Shown one piece after another: positions 7,962 through 17,720 of a stretch of 64,000 nt of DNA. The notes under the pieces were generated by a model. The model worked only from the letters and a program-made list of their open reading frames with translations, did not search any database and was not told where the DNA came from. The stretch's first letter is position 1; each line of letters opens with the position of its first letter. Source of the DNA: Litorivivens sp041624475 (GTDB lineage: Bacteria; Pseudomonadota; Gammaproteobacteria; Pseudomonadales; Spongiibacteraceae); assembly GCF_041624475.1 (NCBI RefSeq), contig NZ_JBFJUX010000001.1, positions 1 through 64,000 of the forward strand, given 5' to 3'. The translations under genes and the position numbers were made by a program.

Positions 7962-8840
7962 TTATCGCCAATATACTTTTGTCAGCATAGCTATATCAAA
8001 AGAGCTTTCGCCCTTTATAATCGACTTGAAAACACGCCACCATATTCTCGAAAAAATATGACGATCTATTATTTTTTGAGCTATTTTTGACTCATTATTC
8101 GCAGAATATTGCGACATATCAGTTGCCGCCCATAGCGCGCTATTAATTTCTTTGCGGCCTGTTTCATTAATCCATCGTTTTGCCGTATCTAGCTCTACAA
8201 AACCCTTTTCAGCCAAGGCTATATAGCTAACTTTATGATTAATCGTAGAAAATAGCACCCCTAAATGGGGCCAGAATGCCCAATCTTTCTCTTTACCCTC
8301 TACCCAGAAAATTTCCAAACATGTGCGACCAAAAATACTGGCTGCTATTCCACCTACGCGGAACTCGACATACTCCAAAAGTTCTGACAATTTTTTTGTT
8401 TCTAAAATATTTTTTACCGTTGTTTTTTGAGTGTAGCCCCCTACATATAGGTAATCCGGCTGATGCTCGATCAGTGTTTCCACGATCACTGGTAATACTC
8501 CATCGCATATTTGGTCATCATCGCCAATCACCCACGTGTAATCACACTGATTTTTCAATAGGCCTAAATAGTTACCATCAAAACCAATATTTTCAGGCCT
8601 GACAAATATTTCAAATTCATATTTAGATTCGCGAGCTATGCTCTTTAAAGCATCGAGGTAATAAAAACCATCCTCACCGTTTACATGAACTGCAATACTA
8701 ACCAGACTCCACGATTGATATTTCTCACAAACTTCGCAGACCTGCCTATCAAGCTCTCTAATTATTGTTATAAATTTCGAGCTTGCAGCTCTAGTTGGTA
8801 TGCCTATTCGCAGAAGGTTCTTCAAGTTCATTACTTCCAA
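7962..8840 (-). CDS. Glycosyltransferase family 2-like
   Basis: A 292-residue GT-A fold enzyme. It opens LRIGIPTRAASSKFIT, has FVRPENIGFDGNYLGLL (acceptor/nucleotide region) and the metal-binding VIGDDDQICDG motif, the extended DXD of GT2. The C-terminal half is less conserved and ends in basic/aromatic residues (WWRVFKSIIKG), suggesting peripheral membrane contact. An alternative start four codons later (MNLKNLL) is possible. It is the third of three consecutive GT2-like genes. Confidence 0.78.
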   Translation of the reverse strand: MEVMNLKNLLRIGIPTRAASSKFITIIRELDRQVCEVCEKYQSWSLVSIAVHVNGEDGFYYLDALKSIARESKYEFEIFVRPENIGFDGNYLGLLKNQCDYTWVIGDDDQICDGVLPVIVETLIEHQPDYLYVGGYTQKTTVKNILETKKLSELLEYVEFRVGGIAASIFGRTCLEIFWVEGKEKDWAFWPHLGVLFSTINHKVSYIALAEKGFVELDTAKRWINETGRKEINSALWAATDMSQYSANNESKIAQKIIDRHIFSRIWWRVFKSIIKGESSFDIAMLTKVYWR

Positions 8841-8858
8841 AAGATAGTTGCTAATTGA

Positions 8859-9656
8859 TCAGACTCTGAGTAACGCACTTTCAATTCTTTCCATTACACG
8901 AGAACAAAATCTAAATCTAACCTTAAACAAAATAACCAGTTTTAGCTTACCTTTACTTAAGGAAGCCAAGGTCCTTTTGTACCCATTTGGATATTTTTTA
9001 AGGAATATTGTCTTGTCAGCATCATAACGTGTGGTTGTTGAAACACTGGTCGTGCACTTTCCAAGGTGCGTAAAGCTTCCTAAATCTACCATAAGAATCC
9101 GCAACCCGAGCCCTACAGCACGGATATGGTAATCACAGTCATTGAAGTATCCACTCATTTTTTCGTCTAGAAACCCTATTTTTTCGATCGCTGATTTAGG
9201 AAGCACATTGAAGTTGAATGTGTATCCTGTTGCGATACTAGCTTTGGATTTAAAGACATTGTAATCAAAGATTTGGGGGCGATGATCAGAGTTGGAAAGC
9301 AAGGGGATGTATAAAGCCTCACCATATTCTTCAATGTAATTCTTAACTTTCAAATCCCAATTGCTAGAAACGAATATGTCATTTGCCATAGTAACAACGT
9401 AAGCCCTATTAGTCTTGGTTATACCTCTATTGTAAGACTGAGCCATGTTTTCTTTAATGCTGGCTGGCATGTACTCAACGCCTAGATCCTTAAGAAAATC
9501 TCGAAGTTTGCAATCTTCCCACCCGCTGCCGTCTACTACTACGTACTGGTTATCTAGCACCGAACTCTTTATTAGCCTGAAAACTACGCTTTGAGTGAGA
9601 ATCCTTAGGTCTGCCTGATCGGTTGGGTTGAAATAATTAATAACAACACTAAACAT
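8859..9656 (-). CDS. Glycosyltransferase family 2
   Basis: A 265-residue inverting glycosyltransferase. The start FSVVINYFNP is the beta-strand/loop of GT-A enzymes. MAQSYNRGI and VVTMANDIFVSSNW hold the metal-binding region. FNFNVLPKSAIEKIGFLDEK with YFNDCDYHIRAVGLGLR is the acceptor-base (ED-like) region seen in rhamnosyl- and galactofuranosyl-type GT2 proteins. The tail is strongly basic. It overlaps the upstream gene by 8 bp. The acceptor and donor are unknown. Confidence 0.8.
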   Translation of the reverse strand: MFSVVINYFNPTDQADLRILTQSVVFRLIKSSVLDNQYVVVDGSGWEDCKLRDFLKDLGVEYMPASIKENMAQSYNRGITKTNRAYVVTMANDIFVSSNWDLKVKNYIEEYGEALYIPLLSNSDHRPQIFDYNVFKSKASIATGYTFNFNVLPKSAIEKIGFLDEKMSGYFNDCDYHIRAVGLGLRILMVDLGSFTHLGKCTTSVSTTTRYDADKTIFLKKYPNGYKRTLASLSKGKLKLVILFKVRFRFCSRVMERIESALLRV

Positions 9657-10425
9657 TTTTAAAGACTCTTAATGACAAAATCAATCCGGAAATAGAGGCT
9701 TTCAAGCACCTTCTTAAGCCAACAGAGAACAACCTCTGAAAAAGATACCTCCTACATTTTTTTTTAGCCAGAATATCTTCATTTTGTGAATCTTGGTCAC
9801 AATGAATTCTGTAAGCGAAGATAGCACTTGGTAGTATTGTCAACTTCTGAGATGCGAGCTCCATCATAAGCTTTACATCTGAATACTTCCCAAGTTCCTG
9901 GTCAAGAAAGTTAATTCTATTTAGTAGATTAACGTTGTATATTACCGCCGGAAAAGCAACAGCGTGCCTACCTAAAAGATATGAAAAGGCTAACTCTTCA
10001 GCCTTGACTAACCTAGGTTTATCGAATGCCCATACGGGCCATTTAAGCCTTCCACGAACACTAACTGCATCTAGCAATGCGTAGTGAGATTGCGCATCCA
10101 AAGTCGCACGCTGGAGTTTCGGCGCAAGACTTTCCAAGAAGTAGTCATCATCATGCAAGGCAATAAAATATGGCGTATTGCAACAATCATTGATCTTAGC
10201 GAAATGCTCAAAAAATGAATTGCATGCATTCCAGAAAAACTCCATCCCAGAAGTAGCAGAAAAATCGCGAAGGAAAGCAGCCTCTTGTGCATCGAGCCCG
10301 TTATATGATAACGCCACTTTACAGCCTCGAAGCGTTACCGCGTAATTTTCGAGCGAAGTATTTGTAATATCACGCAACTTATTAACCAATATATAGGCGG
10401 TTACATTTTCGATATTACTCTCCAC
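9649..10425 (-). CDS. Glycosyltransferase family 2-like
   Basis: A 258-residue protein whose ALHDDDYFLES motif and spacing resemble GT2 enzymes; the preceding ACNSFFEHFAKINDCCNTPYF is the usual run-in. The N-terminal nucleotide-binding strand (TAYILVNKLRD) is less typical, so the protein is a diverged member. It is the first glycosyltransferase gene after a 196-bp gap that separates sugar synthesis from assembly genes. No clear function was found in that gap. Confidence 0.72.
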   Translation of the reverse strand: MESNIENVTAYILVNKLRDITNTSLENYAVTLRGCKVALSYNGLDAQEAAFLRDFSATSGMEFFWNACNSFFEHFAKINDCCNTPYFIALHDDDYFLESLAPKLQRATLDAQSHYALLDAVSVRGRLKWPVWAFDKPRLVKAEELAFSYLLGRHAVAFPAVIYNVNLLNRINFLDQELGKYSDVKLMMELASQKLTILPSAIFAYRIHCDQDSQNEDILAKKKCRRYLFQRLFSVGLRRCLKASISGLILSLRVFKNV

Positions 10426-10621
10426 TTAAACACACCTATATTTTTCGCCGATTGTTAAATATCACACTAGACGGCAGAGATGAAGAAAGCTCGGACTGTG
10501 GCTTGTAAGCTAAACTTCGAAGGGATAGCAGAGAGAATACGCGCAAGAAAATTAGGTTTAACCTGCGCTTATCACACCACAATGGAGCAGCCTTGGCAGA
10601 TAGCTTTCTGATGAAAATTTA

Positions 10622-11566
10622 TTACGCCTTTTTATTGCTTTTAATGCTCACTAAAACATGTTTAACCAAATTAAAAGAATCGCAGCTCGGCGAGTAATTC
10701 AGGCGCCCTAGGCTCCGATCTTTAGGTTGATAATCGTAACGTTTTTTTGCTGGCTCATAGTCTACACGCTCGTCCGTATACTCTACATTGAGCTTTAGCT
10801 GATTTATCAACTCTGACTTTTTTACAGCACCCATACTGTATAATTCGAACGGCCTATTCAAGAAACCGGAGTGCTTATATATGCATGAAATAGCATTAAA
10901 CACATCCCTTTCGCCTACGTAGTCCCTTACAATTTCCACCTTAGTTGTTTTTAACGCACTACCCGTGGCGTACGCCCTATAAATATCGCCTAGAAAAAAG
11001 CTTGACGTAGCGTCAAAACCCAAGCTGAAGTAGCCGTATATTCTTAAATCAACGACCTTGAAAGCATCCAACATCCTGTGTCTGCATTCGAGTGAAAACT
11101 TTGAAAGCGTATAGGGGTCAACGTTATCGAAGCCCATCGTTACTGCAGAAAAATTAAGTTCAGACCCCTCGCTAAACTTAATCTCTTCTATTTCGCGAAC
11201 AGCCCCAGAGCTCATATTTATATATAGCGTCTCATTATTCAGAGCCAAATAATCAATAAGCATTTGGTCATACGCTAGAGACGCGCAAAATATCTCACGC
11301 CCCTGCTCTCGCACTCGGTAGGGATCACCGCCGCCAATAAAGTTAAGAAGCAAATTGTACTTTATCCCACTATTGAAGGATGCGTAGTCTCTTACCTCAA
11401 ACCTGTTTGAACTATGTAGTAAAAAATTTATCTCTTCTTTAAAACCGCTTGTATTACGAACGTACAAGTGACAACGCCCAACAAAACCAGCTGCATGCAA
11501 GTTTTTGAGAAAATCCTTGCATATGGTCGAATTAGCTCCAAAGCAAGCAATGCTAGCCTCATTCAT
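10622..11566 (-). CDS. Extended SDR-like NAD(P)-dependent sugar reductase/epimerase
   Basis: A 314-residue Rossmann protein. The N-terminus (IACFGANSTICKDFLKNL) is a loosened GxxGxxG loop. A YTLSKFSLE motif gives the SDR Tyr-x3-Lys pair, preceded by NMSSGA (catalytic Ser). It resembles diverged NAD-dependent epimerase/dehydratase proteins. It overlaps the thiamine-diphosphate enzyme gene by 8 bp, which suggests it acts on that enzyme's product, for example by reducing a keto group as YerF does in yersiniose synthesis. That role is inferred from order, not from a specific signature. Confidence 0.7.
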   Translation of the reverse strand: MNEASIACFGANSTICKDFLKNLHAAGFVGRCHLYVRNTSGFKEEINFLLHSSNRFEVRDYASFNSGIKYNLLLNFIGGGDPYRVREQGREIFCASLAYDQMLIDYLALNNETLYINMSSGAVREIEEIKFSEGSELNFSAVTMGFDNVDPYTLSKFSLECRHRMLDAFKVVDLRIYGYFSLGFDATSSFFLGDIYRAYATGSALKTTKVEIVRDYVGERDVFNAISCIYKHSGFLNRPFELYSMGAVKKSELINQLKLNVEYTDERVDYEPAKKRYDYQPKDRSLGRLNYSPSCDSFNLVKHVLVSIKSNKKA

Positions 11567-13349
11567 CTAACGGTTTCACTATCATGTTATCGGAGAATAC
11601 TTTTCGGTCTAGAAATGGGTACATATCCTCTAGAGGTTTTGAAACCATAGAGCCGTCTTCTCTCTTAAGAGCTGAAACGTTGGGGATTACCTCTTGAAAC
11701 TCAGGACAAATAACCTCGATTAGCACCGGTCCGCTGGCATCTAAGATCCCGCGCAACTCAGCTCGCAACCGAGACGGCGTGGATATGCAGTGATATGGTA
11801 TCCCGTACGCGTCTGCTATTTTTTTAGTGGAAGGAAAGGAAAGACCACTATTTGTACCGGTACCTGCAAATCGATCACTGAAGAATTTTCTTTGCGTAGT
11901 TTTTATAGATAAATAACCACCATTATTCCAAACTACTAATTTAATATTTGGCTTATGGTGTGCGAGCAGCTGCAACTCTTGTAAATTCATCTGAAGCGAA
12001 CCATCGCCTGTTATAGCTATAACGGCTGCTTCTTTTTTAGCCATTGACACACCTATAGCTGCCGGCAAAGTAAACCCCATATCAGCCTGGGCGCCCGATG
12101 TATGATAGCGCTGGGTCTCTGATAATTGTATGGCTTGAGAGCTGACGTAATATGCCGACCCTGCATCAGAAACAAAATGAGCATCATCAGGGGAAAACTC
12201 CCTAAGCGCATCTACGAATTCATACATGTTTACTTTTTCTTCTTGAGCATACTTCTTATCGTAAACAGGCCACTTCTTCTTCCATACTTGGCATTTTCTC
12301 AGCCATTTAGGATCTGCATGGTCAAATTCAAGTCTCTCTACTTCGAAAAACTCCCGCAGATCACCTTGAATGAAGCTATCTATTCGAACCGTATCTTTCG
12401 AATGTTCAACAGGGTCTATATCGATAACAATAATTTTAGCTTCACGAGCAAATAACTTATACTCGAACCCTGTTAACGGAATACTTAGTCTCGAGCCCAA
12501 AACTAGAACCAAATCGGCATTTTGAATTGCAAAGTTACCTGCCCGATCACCCTTAGTACCAAGCCTACCGATATTCAACTCATGGTTTGATGGTAGCAGG
12601 TCTATAGAGAGGTACGAGAAAACGGCGGGCACATTAACTCTTTCAATAAATTCTTTAAATTTTTCTCTTTGACTGGCCAAACGAATCCCATTACCAGCCA
12701 AAACAATCGGCCTGGCCGACTTGTTTAATTCATCTTGCAAATTGGCTAACGCTTTCGGGTCTAGACTTATTTTTTTATCTTCAGGTGAGTATGGTTCTAA
12801 TTCATCCCATTCTACTTTGGCCCCCTGAATATCCTGAGGGATATCAATCCAAACCGGGCCGGAGCGGCCATTCTGGGCAATGTGCGAAGCTTTTTCGAGT
12901 TCATATCTTATTTTCTTAGGGTCACTCAGCATAACCGAATATTTCGTTATACTTTTTACAATCTCGATGATATTTGCTTCTTGAACCCCAAGTTGCCGTA
13001 TTTTTTGCTTCGTACCATAAGTCGTGTCTCTAAATTTAACCTGTCCAGAGACAAAAATCACCGGGACGTTGTCCTGCCAAGCGTCGAGGAGACCTGTTAT
13101 CGCGTTTGTACATCCGCAACCTGTTGTAACACAAACGGCGCCCAACCCATCTCTTGCCTTAGCATAACCTACTGCAGCCATCGCAGATGCTTGTTCGTGG
13201 TGATTATAAACTGCTTTGAGGAAGTCATGGTTGCCAAACGAATCATTAAGAAACATCGCACCGCCACCAGTGACAGAAAAGATAGTATCTATCGCCAATG
13301 TGTAGTAAAGGTAATCTGCTGTATGATCTGCAACCGTTTTGTTAGCCAT
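11559..13349 (-). CDS. Thiamine-diphosphate-dependent enzyme (acetolactate synthase-like) in sugar pathway
   Basis: A 596-residue enzyme with the three-domain layout of acetohydroxyacid synthase/pyruvate oxidase relatives. The PYR domain has the catalytic Glu52 in YNHHEQASAMA. A central domain has LAGNGIRLAS and LVLGSRL. The PP domain holds the ThDP/Mg motif GDGSLQMNLQELQ ending in WNNGGY. Housekeeping synthase is unlikely because it is embedded in the dideoxysugar operon without a small subunit. Known relatives in such loci (YerE of yersiniose synthesis) transfer a two-carbon acyl anion from pyruvate to the C4 ketone of a CDP-4-keto-3,6-dideoxyhexose. A similar branching reaction is inferred here. 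Confidence 0.8.
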   Translation of the reverse strand: MANKTVADHTADYLYYTLAIDTIFSVTGGGAMFLNDSFGNHDFLKAVYNHHEQASAMAAVGYAKARDGLGAVCVTTGCGCTNAITGLLDAWQDNVPVIFVSGQVKFRDTTYGTKQKIRQLGVQEANIIEIVKSITKYSVMLSDPKKIRYELEKASHIAQNGRSGPVWIDIPQDIQGAKVEWDELEPYSPEDKKISLDPKALANLQDELNKSARPIVLAGNGIRLASQREKFKEFIERVNVPAVFSYLSIDLLPSNHELNIGRLGTKGDRAGNFAIQNADLVLVLGSRLSIPLTGFEYKLFAREAKIIVIDIDPVEHSKDTVRIDSFIQGDLREFFEVERLEFDHADPKWLRKCQVWKKKWPVYDKKYAQEEKVNMYEFVDALREFSPDDAHFVSDAGSAYYVSSQAIQLSETQRYHTSGAQADMGFTLPAAIGVSMAKKEAAVIAITGDGSLQMNLQELQLLAHHKPNIKLVVWNNGGYLSIKTTQRKFFSDRFAGTGTNSGLSFPSTKKIADAYGIPYHCISTPSRLRAELRGILDASGPVLIEVICPEFQEVIPNVSALKREDGSMVSKPLEDMYPFLDRKVFSDNMIVKPLDE

Positions 13350-14505
13350 TAAATTTTCCTCTAAGCGACTCTAGCGCTTTTTCAATCTGGGTTCTGCCAG
13401 TCACGACAGAAAATCTCACAAATCCTTCACCATTTGCGCCAAAAAAATTACCCGGAGTGACGGCGATCCCGCAATCTTCCAATATCACCCGAGAAAAATT
13501 TTCGCTGCTCAGTCCTGTACCTCTTATATCTGCAAAGACATAAATTGCACCATCAGGCACTTCACATTGAATCCCTTTAACTTCATTAAGGCCATTAGCT
13601 AGCATGTGTGCCCTCTTGGAGTATTCAGCAATCATTTTGACTATTGAGTCTTGAGGCCCCCCAATAGCGGCGACTCCAGCTTCTTGTATAAATGGTGGTA
13701 CACATGAAACTATCGTCGAAACCAGCAACGACATTTTATTAATTAACTCGCTCGGACCGATCGCGACCCCAAGTCGCCAGCCGGTCATTGCAAAAGCTTT
13801 GCTAAACCCATTTAACACTATCGTTCTGGACTGGCATTTATCTAAAACCGACGGTGAGAAGAAAGTTTTTCCGGAAAATAACATACGCGCATAGATTTCA
13901 TCACTCAGAAGAAATATATCTCGCTTTTCACAAATTTCGTAAATTTTTTCGATACTGCTTCTTGAAATAACGGCCCCAGTAGGATTACTTGGTGAATTTA
14001 ATATCAAGAGCCTAGTTTTTGACGTTATTTTATTTTCAACCTCGGCGGGATCAAGCGCAAAACGATTCTCTTTGTCCAGATTAAGAGCAACAGCTTTAAC
14101 GCCACACGCCTGAGCAGCCAAATAATAAGTTGGAAAACCCGGATCTGGGACTAAAACCTCGTCACCCGGATTCACTAAACATTTCATTGCCAAATACACC
14201 ACCGCATTAGCGCCTGGTGTTACCGCTACCTGATTTGCATCAGGGCGGAACCCTCTTGATGCCTCAGTGGCGCTTATAATGGCTTCTTTAAAGCTGTGCA
14301 AACCGCTTGAGGGCGCGTAATGTGTATTGCCAGATCTCAATGAAGATACACATGCATCAACAATGTGTTCTGGTGTATCAAAATCTGGCTCACCTAACTC
14401 GAAATGGATGATTTCTCTTCCAGCTCTCTCAAGCTCCTGAACGCGTTCAAGTATTTTGAACATAGGCTGGCCATCGATGTGCTCAGCTAAGTCAGCTAAT
14501 TTCAC
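13342..14505 (-). CDS. PLP-dependent aminotransferase, class I/II
   Basis: About 387 residues from a GTG at 14505, directly after the ddhC stop. A longer frame from ATG 14556 would overlap ddhC by 50 bp and add 17 residues not usual for the family. Seen: LGEPDFDTPEHI near the N-terminus, NSPSNPTGAV (cofactor/substrate binding) and GFSKAFAMTGWRLG with the PLP lysine, all of aspartate aminotransferase fold type I. This family acts on amino acids and 2-oxo acids rather than nucleotide sugars. A plausible job is to supply or remove the 2-oxo acid used by the thiamine-diphosphate enzyme, with which it overlaps by 8 bp. Confidence 0.82.
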   Translation of the reverse strand: MKLADLAEHIDGQPMFKILERVQELERAGREIIHFELGEPDFDTPEHIVDACVSSLRSGNTHYAPSSGLHSFKEAIISATEASRGFRPDANQVAVTPGANAVVYLAMKCLVNPGDEVLVPDPGFPTYYLAAQACGVKAVALNLDKENRFALDPAEVENKITSKTRLLILNSPSNPTGAVISRSSIEKIYEICEKRDIFLLSDEIYARMLFSGKTFFSPSVLDKCQSRTIVLNGFSKAFAMTGWRLGVAIGPSELINKMSLLVSTIVSCVPPFIQEAGVAAIGGPQDSIVKMIAEYSKRAHMLANGLNEVKGIQCEVPDGAIYVFADIRGTGLSSENFSRVILEDCGIAVTPGNFFGANGEGFVRFSVVTGRTQIEKALESLRGKFNG

Positions 14506-14506
14506 G

Positions 14507-15820
14507 CTAGAATCCCAAACCAAAAAATTGCTCGAGCTTTTCACCCACAAACTCAAAGTGCTCTTTATTTAAAGAAGGCTGCACCCCAAGCCAAAAAGTC
14601 TGATTCATCGTTCTGTCCGTATTAACCAAGTTACCAACAACGCGGTGCTCTACGTCTTTAAAATATGGCTGTCTCGTTAAGTTACCTGCGAATAATAATC
14701 TGGATCCAATTTTATGCTGGTCAAGGTACTTAAGTAGATCAACTCGCTTTATGCCACTACTTTCTCTTAAGGTTACCGGGAAGCCAAACCAAGACGGGTC
14801 AGATCCAGGCGTTGCTTCTGCCACCTCCAAAAAGTCAGTGAGCACTCCCAATCTTTCTTTTAGCAAGGCAAAGTTACGTTTACGCTTCGCGATAAAGTCT
14901 CTGGCCCGCTCTAATTGAGCTAATCCGCATGCAGCCTGCATGTCGGTAATTTTCAAGTTGTAACCCAAATGAGCGTACACATACTTGTGGTCATATCCTG
15001 ACGGCAATGTTCCAAATTGCTGGCCGAATCGCTTTCCACACGTATCATCACAGCCGGGCGCACAGTAGCAATCCCGCCCCCAATCTCTAAATGACTCAGC
15101 TATCACCGCGAGCTCTGGGCTATTTGTAAACACGGCACCACCTTCGCCCATCGTGATATGATGCGCAGGATAAAAGCTCAAAGTAGCTATATCACCCCAT
15201 GTGCCAACCATTTTTCCTTCATACGTCGACCCGAGAGCATCACAGCAATCTTCAACAAGCCAAAGACCATGCTTATCGCAAATCTCTTTCACCTTTCTGA
15301 CATTAAATGGATTACCTAATGTGTGGGCCAGCATGATGGCTTTGGTTTTTTTCGTGATAGCAGCTTCAATGAGCTCTACATCAACATTGTGCGTCTTCAA
15401 GTCTACGTCTACAAAGACAGGAACTGCACCAAATTGAACAATAGGGTTGACCGTTGTCGGAAAACCAGCGGCAACTCCTATAACTTCATCGCCTTTTTTT
15501 ATTGCTCGCTTTCCAAGCTTAGGTGACGTCAAAGTGCTAAAGGCCACTAGATTTGCTGAAGACCCCGAATTCACAGTAATAAGGTGATCAACACCTATAA
15601 ACTCTGCCAATTTAATTTCGAACGCATCATTATATCGGCCAGTTGTTAACCACCCATCTAATGAAGCGTCAACCATCATTTGAAGCTCTAAAGCGCCGAT
15701 GACTTTGCCGGAAGGAGGTATGACAGACTCCCCTGGAGTAAAAGGCTTAGCCTCTAATGCGCTCTTGGCATATTCGCCAACCAATTGACGTATCTGTTGA
15801 CGTAAGGACTCTTCACTCAT
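14507..15820 (-). CDS. ddhC: CDP-4-keto-6-deoxyglucose 3-dehydratase (E1)
   Basis: A 437-residue PMP-dependent enzyme with aspartate aminotransferase fold that removes the C3 hydroxyl of CDP-4-keto-6-deoxyglucose together with the reductase DdhD (E3). The diagnostic swap of the PLP lysine for histidine is visible: SFYPAHHITMGEGG with His220. The cysteines C193, C251, C253 and C261 keep the C-x57-C-x-C-x7-C spacing described for the [2Fe-2S] cluster of E1. It is also called rfbH or ascC. The length is normal. It lies between ddhB (38-bp gap) and the aminotransferase gene. Confidence 0.94.
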   Translation of the reverse strand: MSEESLRQQIRQLVGEYAKSALEAKPFTPGESVIPPSGKVIGALELQMMVDASLDGWLTTGRYNDAFEIKLAEFIGVDHLITVNSGSSANLVAFSTLTSPKLGKRAIKKGDEVIGVAAGFPTTVNPIVQFGAVPVFVDVDLKTHNVDVELIEAAITKKTKAIMLAHTLGNPFNVRKVKEICDKHGLWLVEDCCDALGSTYEGKMVGTWGDIATLSFYPAHHITMGEGGAVFTNSPELAVIAESFRDWGRDCYCAPGCDDTCGKRFGQQFGTLPSGYDHKYVYAHLGYNLKITDMQAACGLAQLERARDFIAKRKRNFALLKERLGVLTDFLEVAEATPGSDPSWFGFPVTLRESSGIKRVDLLKYLDQHKIGSRLLFAGNLTRQPYFKDVEHRVVGNLVNTDRTMNQTFWLGVQPSLNKEHFEFVGEKLEQFFGLGF

Positions 15821-15858
15821 GCTATACCCACTTAATCAGTATTTGTTTAATACGGCCT

Positions 15859-16926
15859 TTAGCGCTGATATTGCGCTATTTGGTCCATAGTTAAAGTTTT
15901 AATATTTACATGGTCTAGCCAGCCTTGGTGCCATTCAACAATACTGTCAAGGGCCCTAGGCAATCTCCATTTTGGGTGCCAATTCAAGCGCGATATAGAC
16001 TTGCTAATATCGAGTTTCAACGACTGAGCTTCGTGAGGCTGCGAGCTGGAATCGACTATCCAACTAGCGCCTTCACCCCATTTTCCAACCATGTAATCAA
16101 GTATCCATTCGACTGGTAAAACATCCCCGTCTTGTGGCCCGAAGTTCCATCCTTCGGAGTAGCTTTTTCCATCGGAGAATAATTTTTCCGCTAATATAAG
16201 GTAACCAGCTAGCGGCTCAAGGACGTGCTGCCAAGGACGTGTCGCTCTTGGATTTCTAATCAAAACAGGCTCACCTTTTTGAAATGCTCGCAATATATCA
16301 GGTATCAACCTGTCTTTTGCCCAGTCTCCCCCACCAATGACATTTCCTGCGCGGGCGGACGCAACAGAGGCAACATCTGTTTTATTGAAGAATGATTTTC
16401 TATATGCAGTTGTTACCAATTCAGAGCAACCTTTACTACTGCTATATGGATCATCCCCACCCATCGGCTCATTCTCACGATAACCCCAAACCCACTCACG
16501 ATTTTCATAACATTTATCAGTCGTCACATTGACGATAGCCTTAACATGTGTGCATGCTCTAGCCGCCTCTAAGACATGAACTGTACCCATAACATTAGTC
16601 GCGTATGTGTCGACGGGTTCGAGATATGACAGTCTAACTAGCGGTTGCGCAGCCATATGAATAATTATGTCTGGATTAAAAGACGTCATCGCTTTCTTCA
16701 CAGCAGATAGATCGCGAATGTCACCAATTACCGAATCCATCTCTTTAGCGATGTCGGCAAGTTCAAATAACGAATCTGGGCCCTCGGCATCAAGGGAAAA
16801 ACCTTTTACTTCCGCCCCCATACTCTGTAACCACAAGGACATCCAACTCCCTTTAAAGCCAGTATGTCCAGTTAAAAACACTTTTTTACCGACCCAAAAG
16901 TCACGACTACCGGAATAACTCATCAA
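15859..16926 (-). CDS. ddhB: CDP-glucose 4,6-dehydratase
   Basis: A 355-residue extended SDR (rfbG) that converts CDP-D-glucose to CDP-4-keto-6-deoxyglucose. Seen: FLTGHTGFKGSWMSLWLQ (NAD-binding loop), VTTDKCYEN (catalytic region) and DPYSSSKGCSE with the Tyr-x3-Lys pair. GGGDWAKDRLIPD and RPWQHVLEPLAGY are typical of this dehydratase. The start abuts the stop of ddhA. Two adjacent ATGs (MM) make the start ambiguous by one codon. Confidence 0.95.
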   Translation of the reverse strand: MMSYSGSRDFWVGKKVFLTGHTGFKGSWMSLWLQSMGAEVKGFSLDAEGPDSLFELADIAKEMDSVIGDIRDLSAVKKAMTSFNPDIIIHMAAQPLVRLSYLEPVDTYATNVMGTVHVLEAARACTHVKAIVNVTTDKCYENREWVWGYRENEPMGGDDPYSSSKGCSELVTTAYRKSFFNKTDVASVASARAGNVIGGGDWAKDRLIPDILRAFQKGEPVLIRNPRATRPWQHVLEPLAGYLILAEKLFSDGKSYSEGWNFGPQDGDVLPVEWILDYMVGKWGEGASWIVDSSSQPHEAQSLKLDISKSISRLNWHPKWRLPRALDSIVEWHQGWLDHVNIKTLTMDQIAQYQR

Positions 16927-17700
16927 CTAATCCCACACTTTCCAAGGCGCCCTACCATCACTCCATAATTGATCGAGAAGGTGCTTGTCACGGAGAGTAT
17001 CCATTGGCTGCCAAAAACCATCGTGGTGATACGCCATCAGCTGACCCTCTTCCGCTAATTTCATCATTGGTTCTTGTTCCCATACTGTTTTATCGCCATC
17101 TAAATATGACAAAACGCGAGGCGACAAAACAAAAAAGCCTCCATTTATGCGCGCGCCATCACCTTTCGGCTTCTCCTTAAAGCTGACAACCTGATCACCC
17201 TCAACATCTAAGGCACCAAACCTGCCGGGCGGGAAAGCCGACATCAAGGTAGCGACTTTACCGTGTTTACGATGAAATGCTATGGATTCGCGGATATCAA
17301 TATCGCTCACACCGTCCCCATAAGTGAAACAAAAGGCCTCTTCATCCTTAACATAATCTGCGACGCGCGCGAGCCTTCCTCCTGTCATTGAATCTTCACC
17401 AGTATCTACTAGCGTAACTCTCCATGGCTCTGCCCGTTTTTCATGCACATGCATTTCATTTGAAGTCATATCAAGTGTGACATCCGACATGTGAAGAAAG
17501 TAGTTCGCGAAATACTCCTTAATTACATAGCCCTTATAGCCACAGCAGATAACAAAATCATTAATCCCATAATGCGAGTATGTCTTCATAATGTGCCACA
17601 ATATTGGCTTACCGCCGATCTCCACCATAGGTTTTGGGCGAGTATCCGTTTCTTCACTAATACGAGTTCCCAGACCACCTGCTAATATAACCGCTCTCAC
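16927..17700 (-). CDS. ddhA: Glucose-1-phosphate cytidylyltransferase
   Basis: A 257-residue nucleotidyltransferase (rfbF) that makes CDP-glucose from CTP and glucose-1-phosphate, the first step of the CDP-dideoxyhexose route. It has the nucleotide-binding LAGGLGTRISEETDTRPKPM signature and EIGGKPILWHIM. The C-terminal part (ETVW-type DKTVWEQEPMMKL, GFWQPMDTLRDKHLL) is characteristic of RfbF and distinguishes it from GalU and RmlA. It lies 20 bp downstream of ddhD in the same operon. Confidence 0.95.
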   Translation of the reverse strand: MRAVILAGGLGTRISEETDTRPKPMVEIGGKPILWHIMKTYSHYGINDFVICCGYKGYVIKEYFANYFLHMSDVTLDMTSNEMHVHEKRAEPWRVTLVDTGEDSMTGGRLARVADYVKDEEAFCFTYGDGVSDIDIRESIAFHRKHGKVATLMSAFPPGRFGALDVEGDQVVSFKEKPKGDGARINGGFFVLSPRVLSYLDGDKTVWEQEPMMKLAEEGQLMAYHHDGFWQPMDTLRDKHLLDQLWSDGRAPWKVWD

Positions 17701-17720
17701 AATTTCTCCTATACTCTCTT